A stretch of 64,000 nucleotides of DNA from Merdibacter sp965119685 (GTDB taxonomy: Bacteria; Bacillota_I; Bacilli_A; Erysipelotrichales; Erysipelotrichaceae): positions 1,612,001 through 1,676,000 of the forward strand of contig OZ221971.1 of NCBI GenBank assembly GCA_965119685.1, given 5' to 3'. Under the pieces are notes generated by a model. That model saw only the letters and a list, made by a program, of their open reading frames with translations. It was not told the DNA's origin and searched no databases. A program made the position numbers and the translations under genes. Numbering within the stretch: position 1 is the stretch's first letter; each line of letters begins with the position of its first letter. Shown piece after piece: positions 1-7,591 of this stretch.

Positions 1-516
1 GCCAACGGAAATAACATCCCGGATCAGTATGAGGAACCAGAGGAAACGCTCTATACGCTGACCGTGGAAAACGGCAGCGGCAGCGGTACTTATGCAGCAG
101 AGGAAAAAGTGGAGCTGGTTGCTTCAGTAATCGAAGGAAAAGCCTTTGTTCGCTGGGTTAGCGATAACGGTGGTACGTTTGCGGATGATGCCGCAGAAAG
201 GACTGTATTTACGATGCCGGCTGCCGATGTGACGGTGCGTGCCGTATATGCGGATGTGGAGGATGAGGAAGATCAAACGGATCAGACGGTTACACCTACT
301 CCCAAACCGGGAGAAGATGAGGGGTCGCCGAATGGAAACGATCTATCTGAAACGAAGCCGCAGACGACGCCGTCAAAGGAGGAAAGCGCCGCAGATGATA
401 CCCAGACGGCGGCAGGAAATGAGCATTTGCAAAGCTGGTGGCTTGGAACACTCGGCGCCGGTGCGATGGCAGTGCTGTTGTTAGTTTGCAAACGCAGCAA
501 GAAGACGGATCACTAA
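1..516 (+). CDS. C-terminal part of a cell-surface protein with an InlB-type repeat and membrane anchor (5' truncated)
   Basis: The reading frame is open from base 1, so the gene begins outside the window. The visible 171 residues start with an acidic linker, followed by one divergent InlB B-repeat-like unit of about 65 residues (pattern YTLTVENGSGSG ... TFTMPAADVTVRAVY). A low-complexity Pro/Thr/Glu/Asp-rich stalk follows. The end is a hydrophobic segment (WWLGTLGAGAMAVLLLV) and a basic tail (CKRSKKTDH). This is the layout of a wall- or membrane-anchored surface protein, but no LPXTG motif is visible before the hydrophobic segment. The binding partner is unknown. A hairpin terminator follows the stop codon. 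Confidence 0.75.
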   Translation, partial: ANGNNIPDQYEEPEETLYTLTVENGSGSGTYAAEEKVELVASVIEGKAFVRWVSDNGGTFADDAAERTVFTMPAADVTVRAVYADVEDEEDQTDQTVTPTPKPGEDEGSPNGNDLSETKPQTTPSKEESAADDTQTAAGNEHLQSWWLGTLGAGAMAVLLLVCKRSKKTDH

Positions 517-573
517 CCGTGTATATCCGTTCAAAGCCGTAAAGATGATACATATCCGCAAGTGAACGAATTA

Positions 574-615
574 GGCTGTGAAAGGCGGGGAAACCTGACT
601 TTCACGGCTTTTTTA
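574..615 (+). terminator. Rho-independent terminator after the surface protein gene
   Basis: An 11-bp stem (574-584 with 599-609, one G-U pair) is followed directly by a T run. It lies about 60 bases after the stop codon of the surface protein gene. Confidence 0.8.
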
Positions 616-860
616 TAGATGCGATCAGCAAAGCGATCGGCATTCATTGATCAACGGGGTACAGAAAAGAGGAATACAGGATATCATGCGCGATCAAAAA
701 GATATGACAGATCGAAAGCGTTTGAAGATGTCATTTCCTAATGAGCGCCATACGAAGGCTTTGACTTTTATAACGGAAATCTCTCTGCATGATCTCAAGC
801 CTGTTCCTATGGAAAGCAGGAAGATCTGACGGTTTTCCCTGGATAAAGAATCCTCTCCGT
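616..860. other. Gene-free stretch
   Basis: Together with the flanking terminators, 517-1049 has no supported gene. Short open frames here lack a ribosome binding site and family resemblance. Apart from the two terminators I see nothing in it. Confidence 0.6.
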
Positions 861-900
861 AAGAAAAAACGGTTTCCTTTGATAGGGACCGTTTGTTTTA
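861..900 (-). terminator. Terminator of the tmcAL-ydcF transcript (possibly bidirectional)
   Basis: A stem AAACGGT (867-873) pairs with ACCGTTT (888-894). Read on the minus strand it is followed by a run of T, as expected for the end of the leftward ydcF transcript. A weaker T-rich stretch follows on the plus strand. Confidence 0.65.
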
Positions 901-1049
901 TTTTAAACACAACAGATTGATCAAGTTACACAATTCGCATGAGGATGGGACATGATTTCAGCGAAAAAACTCCTATCTTCTTTTTTACATGACGAGTACA
1001 AAATTTATGAGGCAATCGCATGATCTTGTAAAACTATGGAAAACTGCCG

Positions 1050-1628
1050 TTATCGATGTGCGCGTTTAGCGGCGCGGTGAAGCTTCCACTCAATCCAAAG
1101 ACATTTGCACATGCAGTAGCATTCGATCGGGTAATTGCGCAGACGATCGTGCGCGCGATAGGTGCTGACGCAGTAATCGCTGAAATAGCGCTTGGCGAAG
1201 TAATTGGCTCTGCGGGCGTGAAAGGGCGAGGTGATGACGATGAGCGAGTGAACGCCGCGCTCTTTGAGCAAGGCAGAGGCATAGACGAAGTTTTCATAGG
1301 TGTTGCGTGCCTTTGTCTCGGCGATATGGGGAATGTCTTGTTGCTGCAGGGCATAAGCGAGCATGTGCATTGCTTCGCCGTACTCATTTTTAACGCTTCC
1401 CCCGCTTACGCATAACAGCGTGTAGGCGTCTGCTTCATATAGAGCGAGCGCGTGATCCATCCTGCGCTTTTGCAAGCGGGAGAGGGTCCCGTCCTTTTGA
1501 CAGGGACAGCCCAAAACAAGAGCGGCGTCGTAATGGCGGTGCGTTTGCTTGGGAGGCTTGGGAAAAAAGGAAAACAGCACTGATAAAGCGAGCACGCACA
1601 GTATGCAGAGACTAATGAACATCCACAT
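1050..1628 (-). CDS. YdcF-like DUF218 membrane protein
   Basis: The protein has 192 residues. It has one N-terminal membrane segment (about residues 3-22) and then a DUF218/YdcF domain: the hydrophobic strand AALVLGC, the LLCVSGG loop, the ENFVYAS helix motif and the IVITSPFHARRA segment. YdcF-like proteins bind or process nucleotide or envelope substrates, but no reaction is firmly established, so a specific role is not assigned. The start overlaps the end of tmcAL by 17 bases, which implies translational coupling. An alternative Met lies two codons downstream. Confidence 0.8.
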   Translation of the reverse strand: MWMFISLCILCVLALSVLFSFFPKPPKQTHRHYDAALVLGCPCQKDGTLSRLQKRRMDHALALYEADAYTLLCVSGGSVKNEYGEAMHMLAYALQQQDIPHIAETKARNTYENFVYASALLKERGVHSLIVITSPFHARRANYFAKRYFSDYCVSTYRAHDRLRNYPIECYCMCKCLWIEWKLHRAAKRAHR

Positions 1629-2712
1629 AGATTGCTCCCTCGACTTCCTTTTTCAATAATTGTTTCCTGCGCAGGGGTTCGCCATAGGTGTAGAGCGCGG
1701 TCGCTTTTAATTCCATCTGTTGATAAAACAACGGCAGCTCGTGAAAGCGCGAGACGATCAAAGTGCCTTCATCCCGCAGCTCTCTTAACAGGGGACGGGC
1801 AGTGTCGCGAAAGGCGATCACCCGCAGGCAGGCGGGAGTTTCATGTTTGCGGGCATCCGCTTTGCTCGTTTCGAGAAGATAGTGGAGGAGGGTACGCCGG
1901 ATGCGGGAGCGGGTATAGCGGGCGTTGGTGCAGAAAGAGAGAAAGGCTTCCATCGTATCGCTTTGCTTTGCCGCTGAGATGAGCAATCCCTCAATCCCTT
2001 CCTCCATGAGAAAACAATCGCGCATCTTTTGGGGATCATCTAACAGCAAACGTGTCTGTAAATAGGGGTACAGCGTCTCTAACTGCGCTTGGGGATGCAG
2101 TTGGTCGGCTAAGGGCGTATAGGCGCTGATTGCCTCTCTCTGAAAAAACGCATGGCGGATCGCGCTGGCGCTGGCGATCTCGTTGTGCAAAGTGGTATCG
2201 TGATAATCGTTGGTGCGCTGGATGGGGATGGCTTTCATGCGATAGGCGCGGGCGGCATGGATGTAGTTGATTCCCAGTATATCGTTTGGCGCATAGCTGC
2301 CTAACGCCTGTGCATATTGACGCACCGTACTTTTCTCTTTTTGACACAAGTCGATGTCACCAAGTTTTTCGGCGCTGGCATGCAGCCCTGCTTCATCGTT
2401 TGTCTCACTGCCAAATACAAGCGTATCCGCCTTTAATCTCGCTAGCAGGCTGACTGCCGCCTTGGCAAAATAAGCGGCGCTTTGCACCGCGTGCAGGGTC
2501 GGCAGCTCGATGACGAGATCGACCCCGTGAGCGAGCGCTGCCTGCGCTCTCGTCCATTTATCACAGATTGCCGGCTCCCCGCGCTGAACAAACTGCGGGC
2601 TCATCACCGCCGCCAGCACATCGCAGCCGCTTTTTGCGCGCGCCTCTTGGATGTGATGAATGTGACCGTTGTGAAAGGGATTATACTCAACGACGATTCC
2701 GCATACCTTCAT
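1612..2712 (-). CDS. tmcAL: tRNA(Met) cytidine acetate ligase TmcAL
   Basis: The protein has 366 residues. TmcAL acetylates N4 of the wobble cytidine of elongator tRNA-Met using acetate and ATP. The N-terminus MKVCGIVVEYNPFHNGH carries the HxGH-type nucleotidyltransferase signature (NPFHNGH). The following MSPQFVQRGEPA and VDLVIELPT segments are typical of the family (formerly DUF795/YlbM). The start is set at 2712 because GGAGGT lies six bases upstream. The frame is open further upstream, but that extension would cross the divergent promoters. It forms an operon with the YdcF-like gene. Confidence 0.93.
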   Translation of the reverse strand: MKVCGIVVEYNPFHNGHIHHIQEARAKSGCDVLAAVMSPQFVQRGEPAICDKWTRAQAALAHGVDLVIELPTLHAVQSAAYFAKAAVSLLARLKADTLVFGSETNDEAGLHASAEKLGDIDLCQKEKSTVRQYAQALGSYAPNDILGINYIHAARAYRMKAIPIQRTNDYHDTTLHNEIASASAIRHAFFQREAISAYTPLADQLHPQAQLETLYPYLQTRLLLDDPQKMRDCFLMEEGIEGLLISAAKQSDTMEAFLSFCTNARYTRSRIRRTLLHYLLETSKADARKHETPACLRVIAFRDTARPLLRELRDEGTLIVSRFHELPLFYQQMELKATALYTYGEPLRRKQLLKKEVEGAIYVDVH

Positions 2713-2745
2713 AAAGACCTCCATAGCTTCCAATGCTATAAATAT

Positions 2746-2774
2746 AGCATAAAAATGCCGATATTGCGAAACAA
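2746..2774 (-). promoter_or_regulatory. SigA-type promoter for tmcAL
   Basis: On the minus strand TTGTTT (2774-2769) and TATGCT (2751-2746) are separated by 17 bases. The element overlaps the divergent promoter of the hydrolase gene. Confidence 0.5.
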
Positions 2775-2792
2775 TGAGCGGCTTGCTATAAT
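2764..2792 (+). promoter_or_regulatory. SigA-type promoter for the alpha/beta hydrolase
   Basis: TTGCGA (2764-2769), a 17-base spacer and a perfect TATAAT (2787-2792). It lies 20 bases before the start codon, so the leader is very short. Confidence 0.7.
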
Positions 2793-2812
2793 TTGAATCA
2801 GGAGGGATCCCC

Positions 2813-3745
2813 ATGAAAAGTGAACGTTGGAAGCTAGCCTCTGATGAGGATGCGCTGTTATTGAGCGGTTTGCTGCAATACCCAAAGGGAGAACCAAAGG
2901 GTGTCGTTCATCTGGTACACGGTATGTGCGAGCATAAGGAGCGCTATCAGCATGTGCTCGATCATTTGAGCGAACAGGGCTATGTGAGTGTGATCTTCGA
3001 TCTGCGCGGCCATGGCGAGAGCATCCGCCATCCCAAAGACCTCGGATATTTTTATGATGATAGCGGCGTGTGGCTCATCAATGACATCCATCAGGTCGTC
3101 CATGCGATGAAAAAGCGTTTTCCCACGCTGCCTTACATCATCTTCGGTCACAGTATGGGCTCTCTGGCAGTCCGCTGTTATCTGCGCCGCTTTGACTATG
3201 AGGTGGACGGGGCGATCCTCTGCGGCTCTCCCAGCGCGAATCCCCTCGTCTGTTTGGCGATGGCTTTGTGCGCTCTTTTACGCAAGACGCGCGGAGAGTA
3301 TGCGCACAGCACCTTGTTGGATCGTCTCGCCTTGGGAGGGTATGAACGATCGTTTGCCAAGGAGGGAAACAACGCATGGCTGTGTACGCGGCCAGAGGTT
3401 GTCAGCGCCTATGAGCATGATCCGCTCTGCGGTTTCCGTTATACCCTCAACGGCTATCAAAATCTGTTTCGCCTGCTGTATGATACCTATGACGGCGATG
3501 ACTGGCTGTGCCGGCAGCCGACGCTGCCTTTGCTCTACATCGCCGGGGAAGAGGATCCCTGCATCAAAAGCGTTCATGCGTGGAAGAAGGCGATGGCGCT
3601 GATGCGGCAGGTGGGGTATCGCGATATTCAATATCGGCTGTATCCGCATGCGCGTCATGAACTGCTCAACGAGCGCTGTCAAAAGCAGGTGCTGACAGAG
3701 ATGACGGCATGGATCGACACCGTTGCCGCACATGTCATGCGCTGA
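2813..3745 (+). CDS. Alpha/beta hydrolase, monoacylglycerol lipase/lysophospholipase type
   Basis: The protein has 310 residues in the Hydrolase_4 (PldB) family. The oxyanion segment HLVHGMCEH and the strand VIFDLRGHGES are followed by the nucleophile elbow GHSMG (Ser near residue 115). The likely acid is in AGEEDP and the catalytic His is in YPHARHE near the C-terminus, so the triad looks complete. No signal peptide is visible, so a cytoplasmic esterase/lipase acting on monoacylglycerols or lysophospholipids is likely. The exact substrate is not readable. The start is supported by AGGAGG eight bases upstream. It is transcribed alone, between its own promoter and a hairpin. Confidence 0.85.
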   Translation: MKSERWKLASDEDALLLSGLLQYPKGEPKGVVHLVHGMCEHKERYQHVLDHLSEQGYVSVIFDLRGHGESIRHPKDLGYFYDDSGVWLINDIHQVVHAMKKRFPTLPYIIFGHSMGSLAVRCYLRRFDYEVDGAILCGSPSANPLVCLAMALCALLRKTRGEYAHSTLLDRLALGGYERSFAKEGNNAWLCTRPEVVSAYEHDPLCGFRYTLNGYQNLFRLLYDTYDGDDWLCRQPTLPLLYIAGEEDPCIKSVHAWKKAMALMRQVGYRDIQYRLYPHARHELLNERCQKQVLTEMTAWIDTVAAHVMR

Positions 3746-3806
3746 CTTGCCATGATGAAAGGCAGGGGGATGGCGGGCGAGATCATCGGCGATCTTATCG
3801 GCAAAG

Positions 3807-3837
3807 AAAGGCGCCGCTTGTCCACCGGGCGCTTTTG
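3807..3837 (+). terminator. Terminator after the hydrolase gene
   Basis: The hairpin pairs AAAG-GCGCC with GGGCGC-TTTT, with one bulged base, and ends in a short T run. Confidence 0.5.
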
Positions 3838-3904
3838 CATTGGAAAAGGCAGAGGACAACGGCTTTACAATCTGCCATTTTTCCTTTAGAAATCAGATTC
3901 TTTC

Positions 3905-3933
3905 TTGACTTTGCATATCAATTTCTTTATAAT
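3905..3933 (+). promoter_or_regulatory. Strong SigA-type promoter for yceD-rpmF
   Basis: TTGACT (3905-3910), a 17-base spacer and TATAAT (3928-3933). Transcription would begin near 3940, which rules out start codons much further upstream for yceD. Confidence 0.85.
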
Positions 3934-3962
3934 GGGTACGTTGACATGAGGTGGTGAGATCG

Positions 3963-4472
3963 GTGAAGGTAGCGAGAGCAGACCTGCTGAGGGCGGAAAA
4001 CAACACGGTTTTCGTTGATGAGACGCTTCGTTTTGGGCCGGAGGCATTTGCTCAGATGCACAATATCCGATCAGTGCCAAGTGTCCGTGTGAGCGGAGAA
4101 ATTCATTACGATGTGGTAAGCGAGCGCGTATATGCGAATCTGTCGATTACAGGAGTGATGATAGTACCGTGTTCAATCACACTCGATGATGTGGAGGTTG
4201 CATTTCACTCAGATGCTGAGGAAGTGTTCTCATTTGGCAAGTGCAGCGAGGAAGAGGTGCACGAGGCAAAGGGGGAGGTCATCGAGCTGTTGCCGGTGAT
4301 CTTTCAGCAGATCCTCATGGAGATTCCACTCACGGCGAGAAAGCCGGGAATCAAGGAATATCCGCAGGGGGAAGGCTGGAAAGTCATCAGGGAAGAAGAT
4401 CTTCAGCGCTCTAAGGAGAAGGAGATCGATCCCCGTTTAGCAAAGTTGCGAGAATTCAAAGCGGAAGATTAA
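3963..4472 (+). CDS. yceD: YceD/DUF177 family protein
   Basis: The protein has 169 residues. YceD (DUF177) proteins are almost always encoded directly before ribosomal protein L32, as here. They are implicated in 23S rRNA or L32 handling, although the biochemistry is poorly defined. Visible hallmarks are the central SGEIHYDVV strand, the ITGVMIVPCSITL segment and the acidic EVIELLPVIFQQILMEIP helix. The GTG at 3963 is chosen because GAGGTGG lies just upstream. An in-frame GTG at 3951 lies within that RBS. Confidence 0.85.
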   Translation: MKVARADLLRAENNTVFVDETLRFGPEAFAQMHNIRSVPSVRVSGEIHYDVVSERVYANLSITGVMIVPCSITLDDVEVAFHSDAEEVFSFGKCSEEEVHEAKGEVIELLPVIFQQILMEIPLTARKPGIKEYPQGEGWKVIREEDLQRSKEKEIDPRLAKLREFKAED

Positions 4473-4487
4473 ATAGGAGGTGCGAAC

Positions 4488-4658
4488 ATGGCTGTTCAGC
4501 AGAGACGTAATTCAAAGACAAGAAAAGCAAAGCGCAGAACTCATTACAAGTTGGCTGCACCGACGCTGGTAAAGTGTCCGTCTTGCGGCGAGTACAAGCT
4601 GGCTCACAAGATGTGTGCCTGCGGTGAGTACAAGGGTCAGACGATCGTTGAGAAATAA
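4488..4658 (+). CDS. rpmF: 50S ribosomal protein L32
   Basis: The protein has 56 residues, the family length. It begins MAVQQRRNSKTRKAKRRTH and contains a zinc ribbon with Cys pairs CPSC and CAC about ten residues apart, so this is the zinc-binding (C+) form. It is a structural protein of the large subunit. It starts 15 bases after yceD with AGGAGG in the gap, so the two genes form an operon. A terminator follows. Confidence 0.97.
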   Translation: MAVQQRRNSKTRKAKRRTHYKLAAPTLVKCPSCGEYKLAHKMCACGEYKGQTIVEK

Positions 4659-4666
4659 AGACGCGT

Positions 4667-4702
4667 GAAAGCCGCCGCCCAAAGGGATGTGCGGTTTTTT
4701 TC
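4667..4702 (+). terminator. Terminator of yceD-rpmF
   Basis: A GC-rich hairpin (CCGC ... GCGG with inner CCC/GGG) is followed by seven T residues. Confidence 0.8.
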
Positions 4703-4763
4703 GTGCAAAGCGGCCCGATCATCGGAAAAAGCGCATAAAATACGGGAAAATGGCTTTTTGCGG

Positions 4764-4792
4764 TTGAAGTGGGCAAAAAATTATGTTAAAAT
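4764..4792 (+). promoter_or_regulatory. Promoter of the rimP-nusA-infB operon
   Basis: TTGAAG (4764-4769), a 17-base spacer and TAAAAT (4787-4792). The predicted start near 4799 places the leader hairpin at the very 5' end of the mRNA. Confidence 0.7.
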
Positions 4793-4809
4793 GCTTTGCG
4801 TAGAGAAAC

Positions 4810-4834
4810 AAGGAGTGGGTCATGCCCACTCCTT
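4810..4834 (+). promoter_or_regulatory. 5' leader hairpin upstream of rimP
   Basis: A perfect 10-bp stem (4810-4819 with 4825-4834) closes a five-base loop. It is not followed by a T run, so it is not an ordinary terminator. It lies between the promoter and the rimP start. A role in mRNA stability or autoregulation is an inference. Confidence 0.6.
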
Positions 4835-4857
4835 CATTATGATTAAAGGAGAATGCT

Positions 4858-5325
4858 ATGGATCAGATTGCAAAAATCAAAGAGATGATTCAGCCGGTGT
4901 TGGCGCAGCACAGATGTTCTCTTTATGATCTGAAGTGGGTACAGGATGGAAAGATGCGCATTTTGCAGGTTTCCGTGATGTATCCGGATGGGTCGATGGA
5001 CATTGATACCTGTGCGGCCGTATCGGAGGGAATCTCATCACTGCTGGATGAAAACGACATGATTTCACACGAGTATTTCTTGGAGGTTTGCTCCCCGGGC
5101 GCAGAGCGTGAGCTGAAAAGCACGCAGGAGATGGTCGAGGCGATCGGCAAATATGTGTTTGTCAAGCTGAAGGACCCCAAATCCGGCATGGACAGCGTCA
5201 AGGGCGAGCTGCTGGCTGTCGATGAGGAAGGCGTGGAGATCGCCTATATGGCAAAGGCCCAGCGAAAGAAGATGCGGGTGGACGCAGGCAATATCGCACT
5301 GATCCGTTTATCGGTAAAAATATAG
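4858..5325 (+). CDS. rimP: Ribosome maturation factor RimP
   Basis: The protein has 155 residues. RimP assists 30S subunit maturation. The N-terminal alpha/beta domain and C-terminal SH3-like domain are both present, with the motifs VSEGISSLLDE, YFLEVCSPGAERELK (family hallmark) and GELLAVDEEGVEIAY. Its length and its position as the first gene before nusA are typical. The RBS AAAGGAG lies upstream of the ATG. The nusA start follows after 15 bases. Confidence 0.96.
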   Translation: MDQIAKIKEMIQPVLAQHRCSLYDLKWVQDGKMRILQVSVMYPDGSMDIDTCAAVSEGISSLLDENDMISHEYFLEVCSPGAERELKSTQEMVEAIGKYVFVKLKDPKSGMDSVKGELLAVDEEGVEIAYMAKAQRKKMRVDAGNIALIRLSVKI

Positions 5326-5340
5326 AGAGGTTATAGGAAG

Positions 5341-7017
5341 ATGAAACTGAAGATGTTCATAGATGCCATGCAGGCAATCGAAAATGACCGTAAGCTGACG
5401 AAGGAAATCGTCGTCAGCGCCTTGGAAGAAGCGCTGATCAAGGCATACCGCAAGCATATCGAAATTCCCGACGCATTAGTGCGCGTGGATATTAACGAGA
5501 ACAGCGGAGCGATCAAGGTCTATCAGGAGCGCGAGGTCGTCGAGCAGGTAGAGGATGATGAGATGGAGATCTCGCTTGCCGATGCGCAGAGGATCTCCAA
5601 GAAGTATCAGCTGGGAGATCTGGTGGACGAAGAGGTCAACATTCAGGAATTTGGCCGCGCCGCCGTCATTTTGGCAAAGAATGTTATGAAGCAGAAGATC
5701 CGCGAGGCGGAGAAGCAGATCGTCTATGAGGAATACTGCGATAAGGTGGATGAGATGATCTACGGTACGGTGGAGACGGTGGAGGAAAAATTCTGCATTG
5801 TCAACATCGGCAAGACGTTGGCGATGATGCCGAAGAATCAGCAGATGCCCAATGAGCACTACCGCGAGGGCGAGCGCATCCGCGTGGTGATCATCGAGGT
5901 CAACAAGGAGACCAAGGGCGCGCAGGTGCTCGTATCCAGAGCGGATTCGACGTTAGTCAAGCGTTTGTTTGAAAAGGAAGTCCCGGAGATTTATCAGGGA
6001 ATCATCGAGATCAAGGCGATTGCCCGTGAGGCGGGTGAGCGCACTAAGATGGCGGTGTACTCTCACAATGAGAACATCGATCCGATCGGCGCCTGCATCG
6101 GTCCGCGCGGACAGCGGGTACAGGTGATCATCGATGAGCTGCACGGCGAGAAAATCGATATTTTCGAGTGGAGTGAGGATGTGAGCGAGCTCATCAAGAA
6201 CGCTCTGTCACCGGCTGATGTGCTTGCGGTCATCCCAAGCGAAGAGAAAAAAGGCGGTCTGCTCGTCGTCGTGGCGGACAATCAGCTTTCGCTTGCGATC
6301 GGTAAGCGCGGTAAGAACGCCCGTCTGGCCGTGAAGCTGACCGGCAGCAAGATCGATATCAAGGCGGTCAGCGATGTGGAGGCGGCCGGTATCGATTGGA
6401 GAGGTATCGCACAGCAGCAGCGGGAAGCGTTCCTGCGTCAGCAGCAGGAGGAGAAAGCGCGCTTGCAGAAGGAATTGTTTGCGACGATGAATGAAGAGCA
6501 GGAGATCGTCAGCGTAGAGGAAGCGGATTTCGACTACAACGATCAGATTGAAGAGGAGTTCATCGAGGAGCGCTTGGCAAGCGAGGAAGCGGCGCCGATG
6601 GAAGAAACACCGGTGGAAAAGGCAGCAAAGCCGGCCGAGGTTGAAGAAGCGCCTGCAGTTGAAAAGAGCAAGGACGACTTTGAAGAGGCTGCCCGCATCG
6701 CCAAGGCGAAGCAGCGTGAAAAGGGTCTTGACCTCAAGGAGAAGCAGGAATTTACCTCGAAGTTTGAAGCGTTTGCCGGCGCTGGAACGCAGACGCAGGC
6801 AACAAGCGAGAAGCCTGCACGCAGCTATCGCAAAAAAGACAAGGACGAGGAAAAACGCCGTCCGACCTTCGATCTCTCCAACAAGGAGTACGAGTTCAAA
6901 CCGATCTATACGGAAGAGGAGCTCGCCGAAATTGAGCGTCAGGAAGAGGAAGAACGCGAAAACGACTGGATTAACGACGACATCGATTTCGATGAATATG
7001 ACAAGTATTACGATTAA
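5341..7017 (+). CDS. nusA: Transcription termination/antitermination factor NusA with long acidic C-terminal extension
   Basis: The protein has 558 residues. NusA binds RNA polymerase and modulates pausing, termination and antitermination. The order is an N-terminal polymerase-binding domain (about 1-130), an S1 domain (about 135-200), KH1 with IGPRGQRVQ and KH2 with AIGKRGKNARLA. The canonical core ends near residue 350, as in Bacillus NusA. A further 200 residues follow that are rich in Glu/Lys/Ala and Arg and end in a strongly acidic NDDIDFDEYDKYYD tail. The extension looks disordered or coiled-coil, and its role is unknown. rimP lies upstream and ylxR 12 bases downstream. Confidence 0.96.
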   Translation: MKLKMFIDAMQAIENDRKLTKEIVVSALEEALIKAYRKHIEIPDALVRVDINENSGAIKVYQEREVVEQVEDDEMEISLADAQRISKKYQLGDLVDEEVNIQEFGRAAVILAKNVMKQKIREAEKQIVYEEYCDKVDEMIYGTVETVEEKFCIVNIGKTLAMMPKNQQMPNEHYREGERIRVVIIEVNKETKGAQVLVSRADSTLVKRLFEKEVPEIYQGIIEIKAIAREAGERTKMAVYSHNENIDPIGACIGPRGQRVQVIIDELHGEKIDIFEWSEDVSELIKNALSPADVLAVIPSEEKKGGLLVVVADNQLSLAIGKRGKNARLAVKLTGSKIDIKAVSDVEAAGIDWRGIAQQQREAFLRQQQEEKARLQKELFATMNEEQEIVSVEEADFDYNDQIEEEFIEERLASEEAAPMEETPVEKAAKPAEVEEAPAVEKSKDDFEEAARIAKAKQREKGLDLKEKQEFTSKFEAFAGAGTQTQATSEKPARSYRKKDKDEEKRRPTFDLSNKEYEFKPIYTEEELAEIERQEEEERENDWINDDIDFDEYDKYYD

Positions 7018-7029
7018 CGAGGTGATAGA

Positions 7030-7293
7030 ATGCGTAAAATACCGATGCGCAAATGTGTGGCAACCCAAGAGCAGCTGCCGAAAAAGGAGCTGATTCGGAT
7101 CGTCCGCACGCCGCAGATGGAGGTTAAGATCGACGAGAGCGGTCGCATGAACGGCAGAGGCGCTTATCTCAAGCGCAGTCAGGAAGCCGTGGAGATCGCC
7201 AAAAAGAAGAAGAGCTTGGCGCGTTCCTTGGAATGCGAGATCCCTTCAGAGATCTACGATCAGCTGCTGGAGATGTTCAAGCAGGATGAATAG
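7030..7293 (+). CDS. rnpM: YlxR/RnpM family RNA-binding protein (DUF448)
   Basis: The protein has 87 residues and is encoded between nusA and ylxQ, its conserved place. The hallmark is the start MRKIPMRKCVATQEQLPKKEL followed by GRMNGRGAYL. In Bacillus the family member RnpM (YlxR) modulates RNase P; earlier work treated it as a nucleoid or RNA-binding regulator. Equivalence here is by family. The RBS is GAGGTGAT. The end overlaps ylxQ by eight bases. Confidence 0.92.
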   Translation: MRKIPMRKCVATQEQLPKKELIRIVRTPQMEVKIDESGRMNGRGAYLKRSQEAVEIAKKKKSLARSLECEIPSEIYDQLLEMFKQDE

Positions 7294-7582
7294 ATGGCAA
7301 AGTCTGCTGGGAATGGCGATGCGCGCACGCCGTGTCGCAATGGGAGACAGCGTCTTAAAGAGCATCCAGAGCAAGCGGGCAACGCTCGTTCTCATCGCAA
7401 AGGACTGCGGAGAGAATCAGCGCAAGAAGCTTTGCGATAAATGCACGTTCTATCAGATACCGTATGTGTTTGTAGAAAGCTCTGCCTTGATCGAGGAAGC
7501 GATCGGGCAGCACAACCGCAAGGCCGTGGCCGTCACGGACAAGGGCTTTGCGCAATCGATGCAATCTTGTATGAAAGGCTAG
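7286..7582 (+). CDS. ylxQ: YlxQ, ribosomal protein L7Ae family
   Basis: The protein has 98 residues in the L7Ae/L30e/S12e/Gadd45 fold family, known to bind K-turn RNAs. Seen are the LLGMAMRARRVAMGDSVL helix, the ATLVLIAKDCGENQRKKL strand-helix and YVFVESSALIEEAIG. The family is regularly encoded between ylxR and infB. It overlaps ylxR by eight bases, so translation is coupled. Confidence 0.92.
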   Translation: MNRWQSLLGMAMRARRVAMGDSVLKSIQSKRATLVLIAKDCGENQRKKLCDKCTFYQIPYVFVESSALIEEAIGQHNRKAVAVTDKGFAQSMQSCMKG

Positions 7583-7591
7583 GTGATAGGT

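Noticed and set aside
64..516. LPXTG sortase signal in the surface protein
   Set aside because: The hydrophobic tail and basic end are there, but no LPXTG or close variant precedes them; the start of the gene is also outside the window.
647..829. Small 60-codon open frame
   Set aside because: It starts with TTG, has no RBS, and lies between terminators with no family resemblance.
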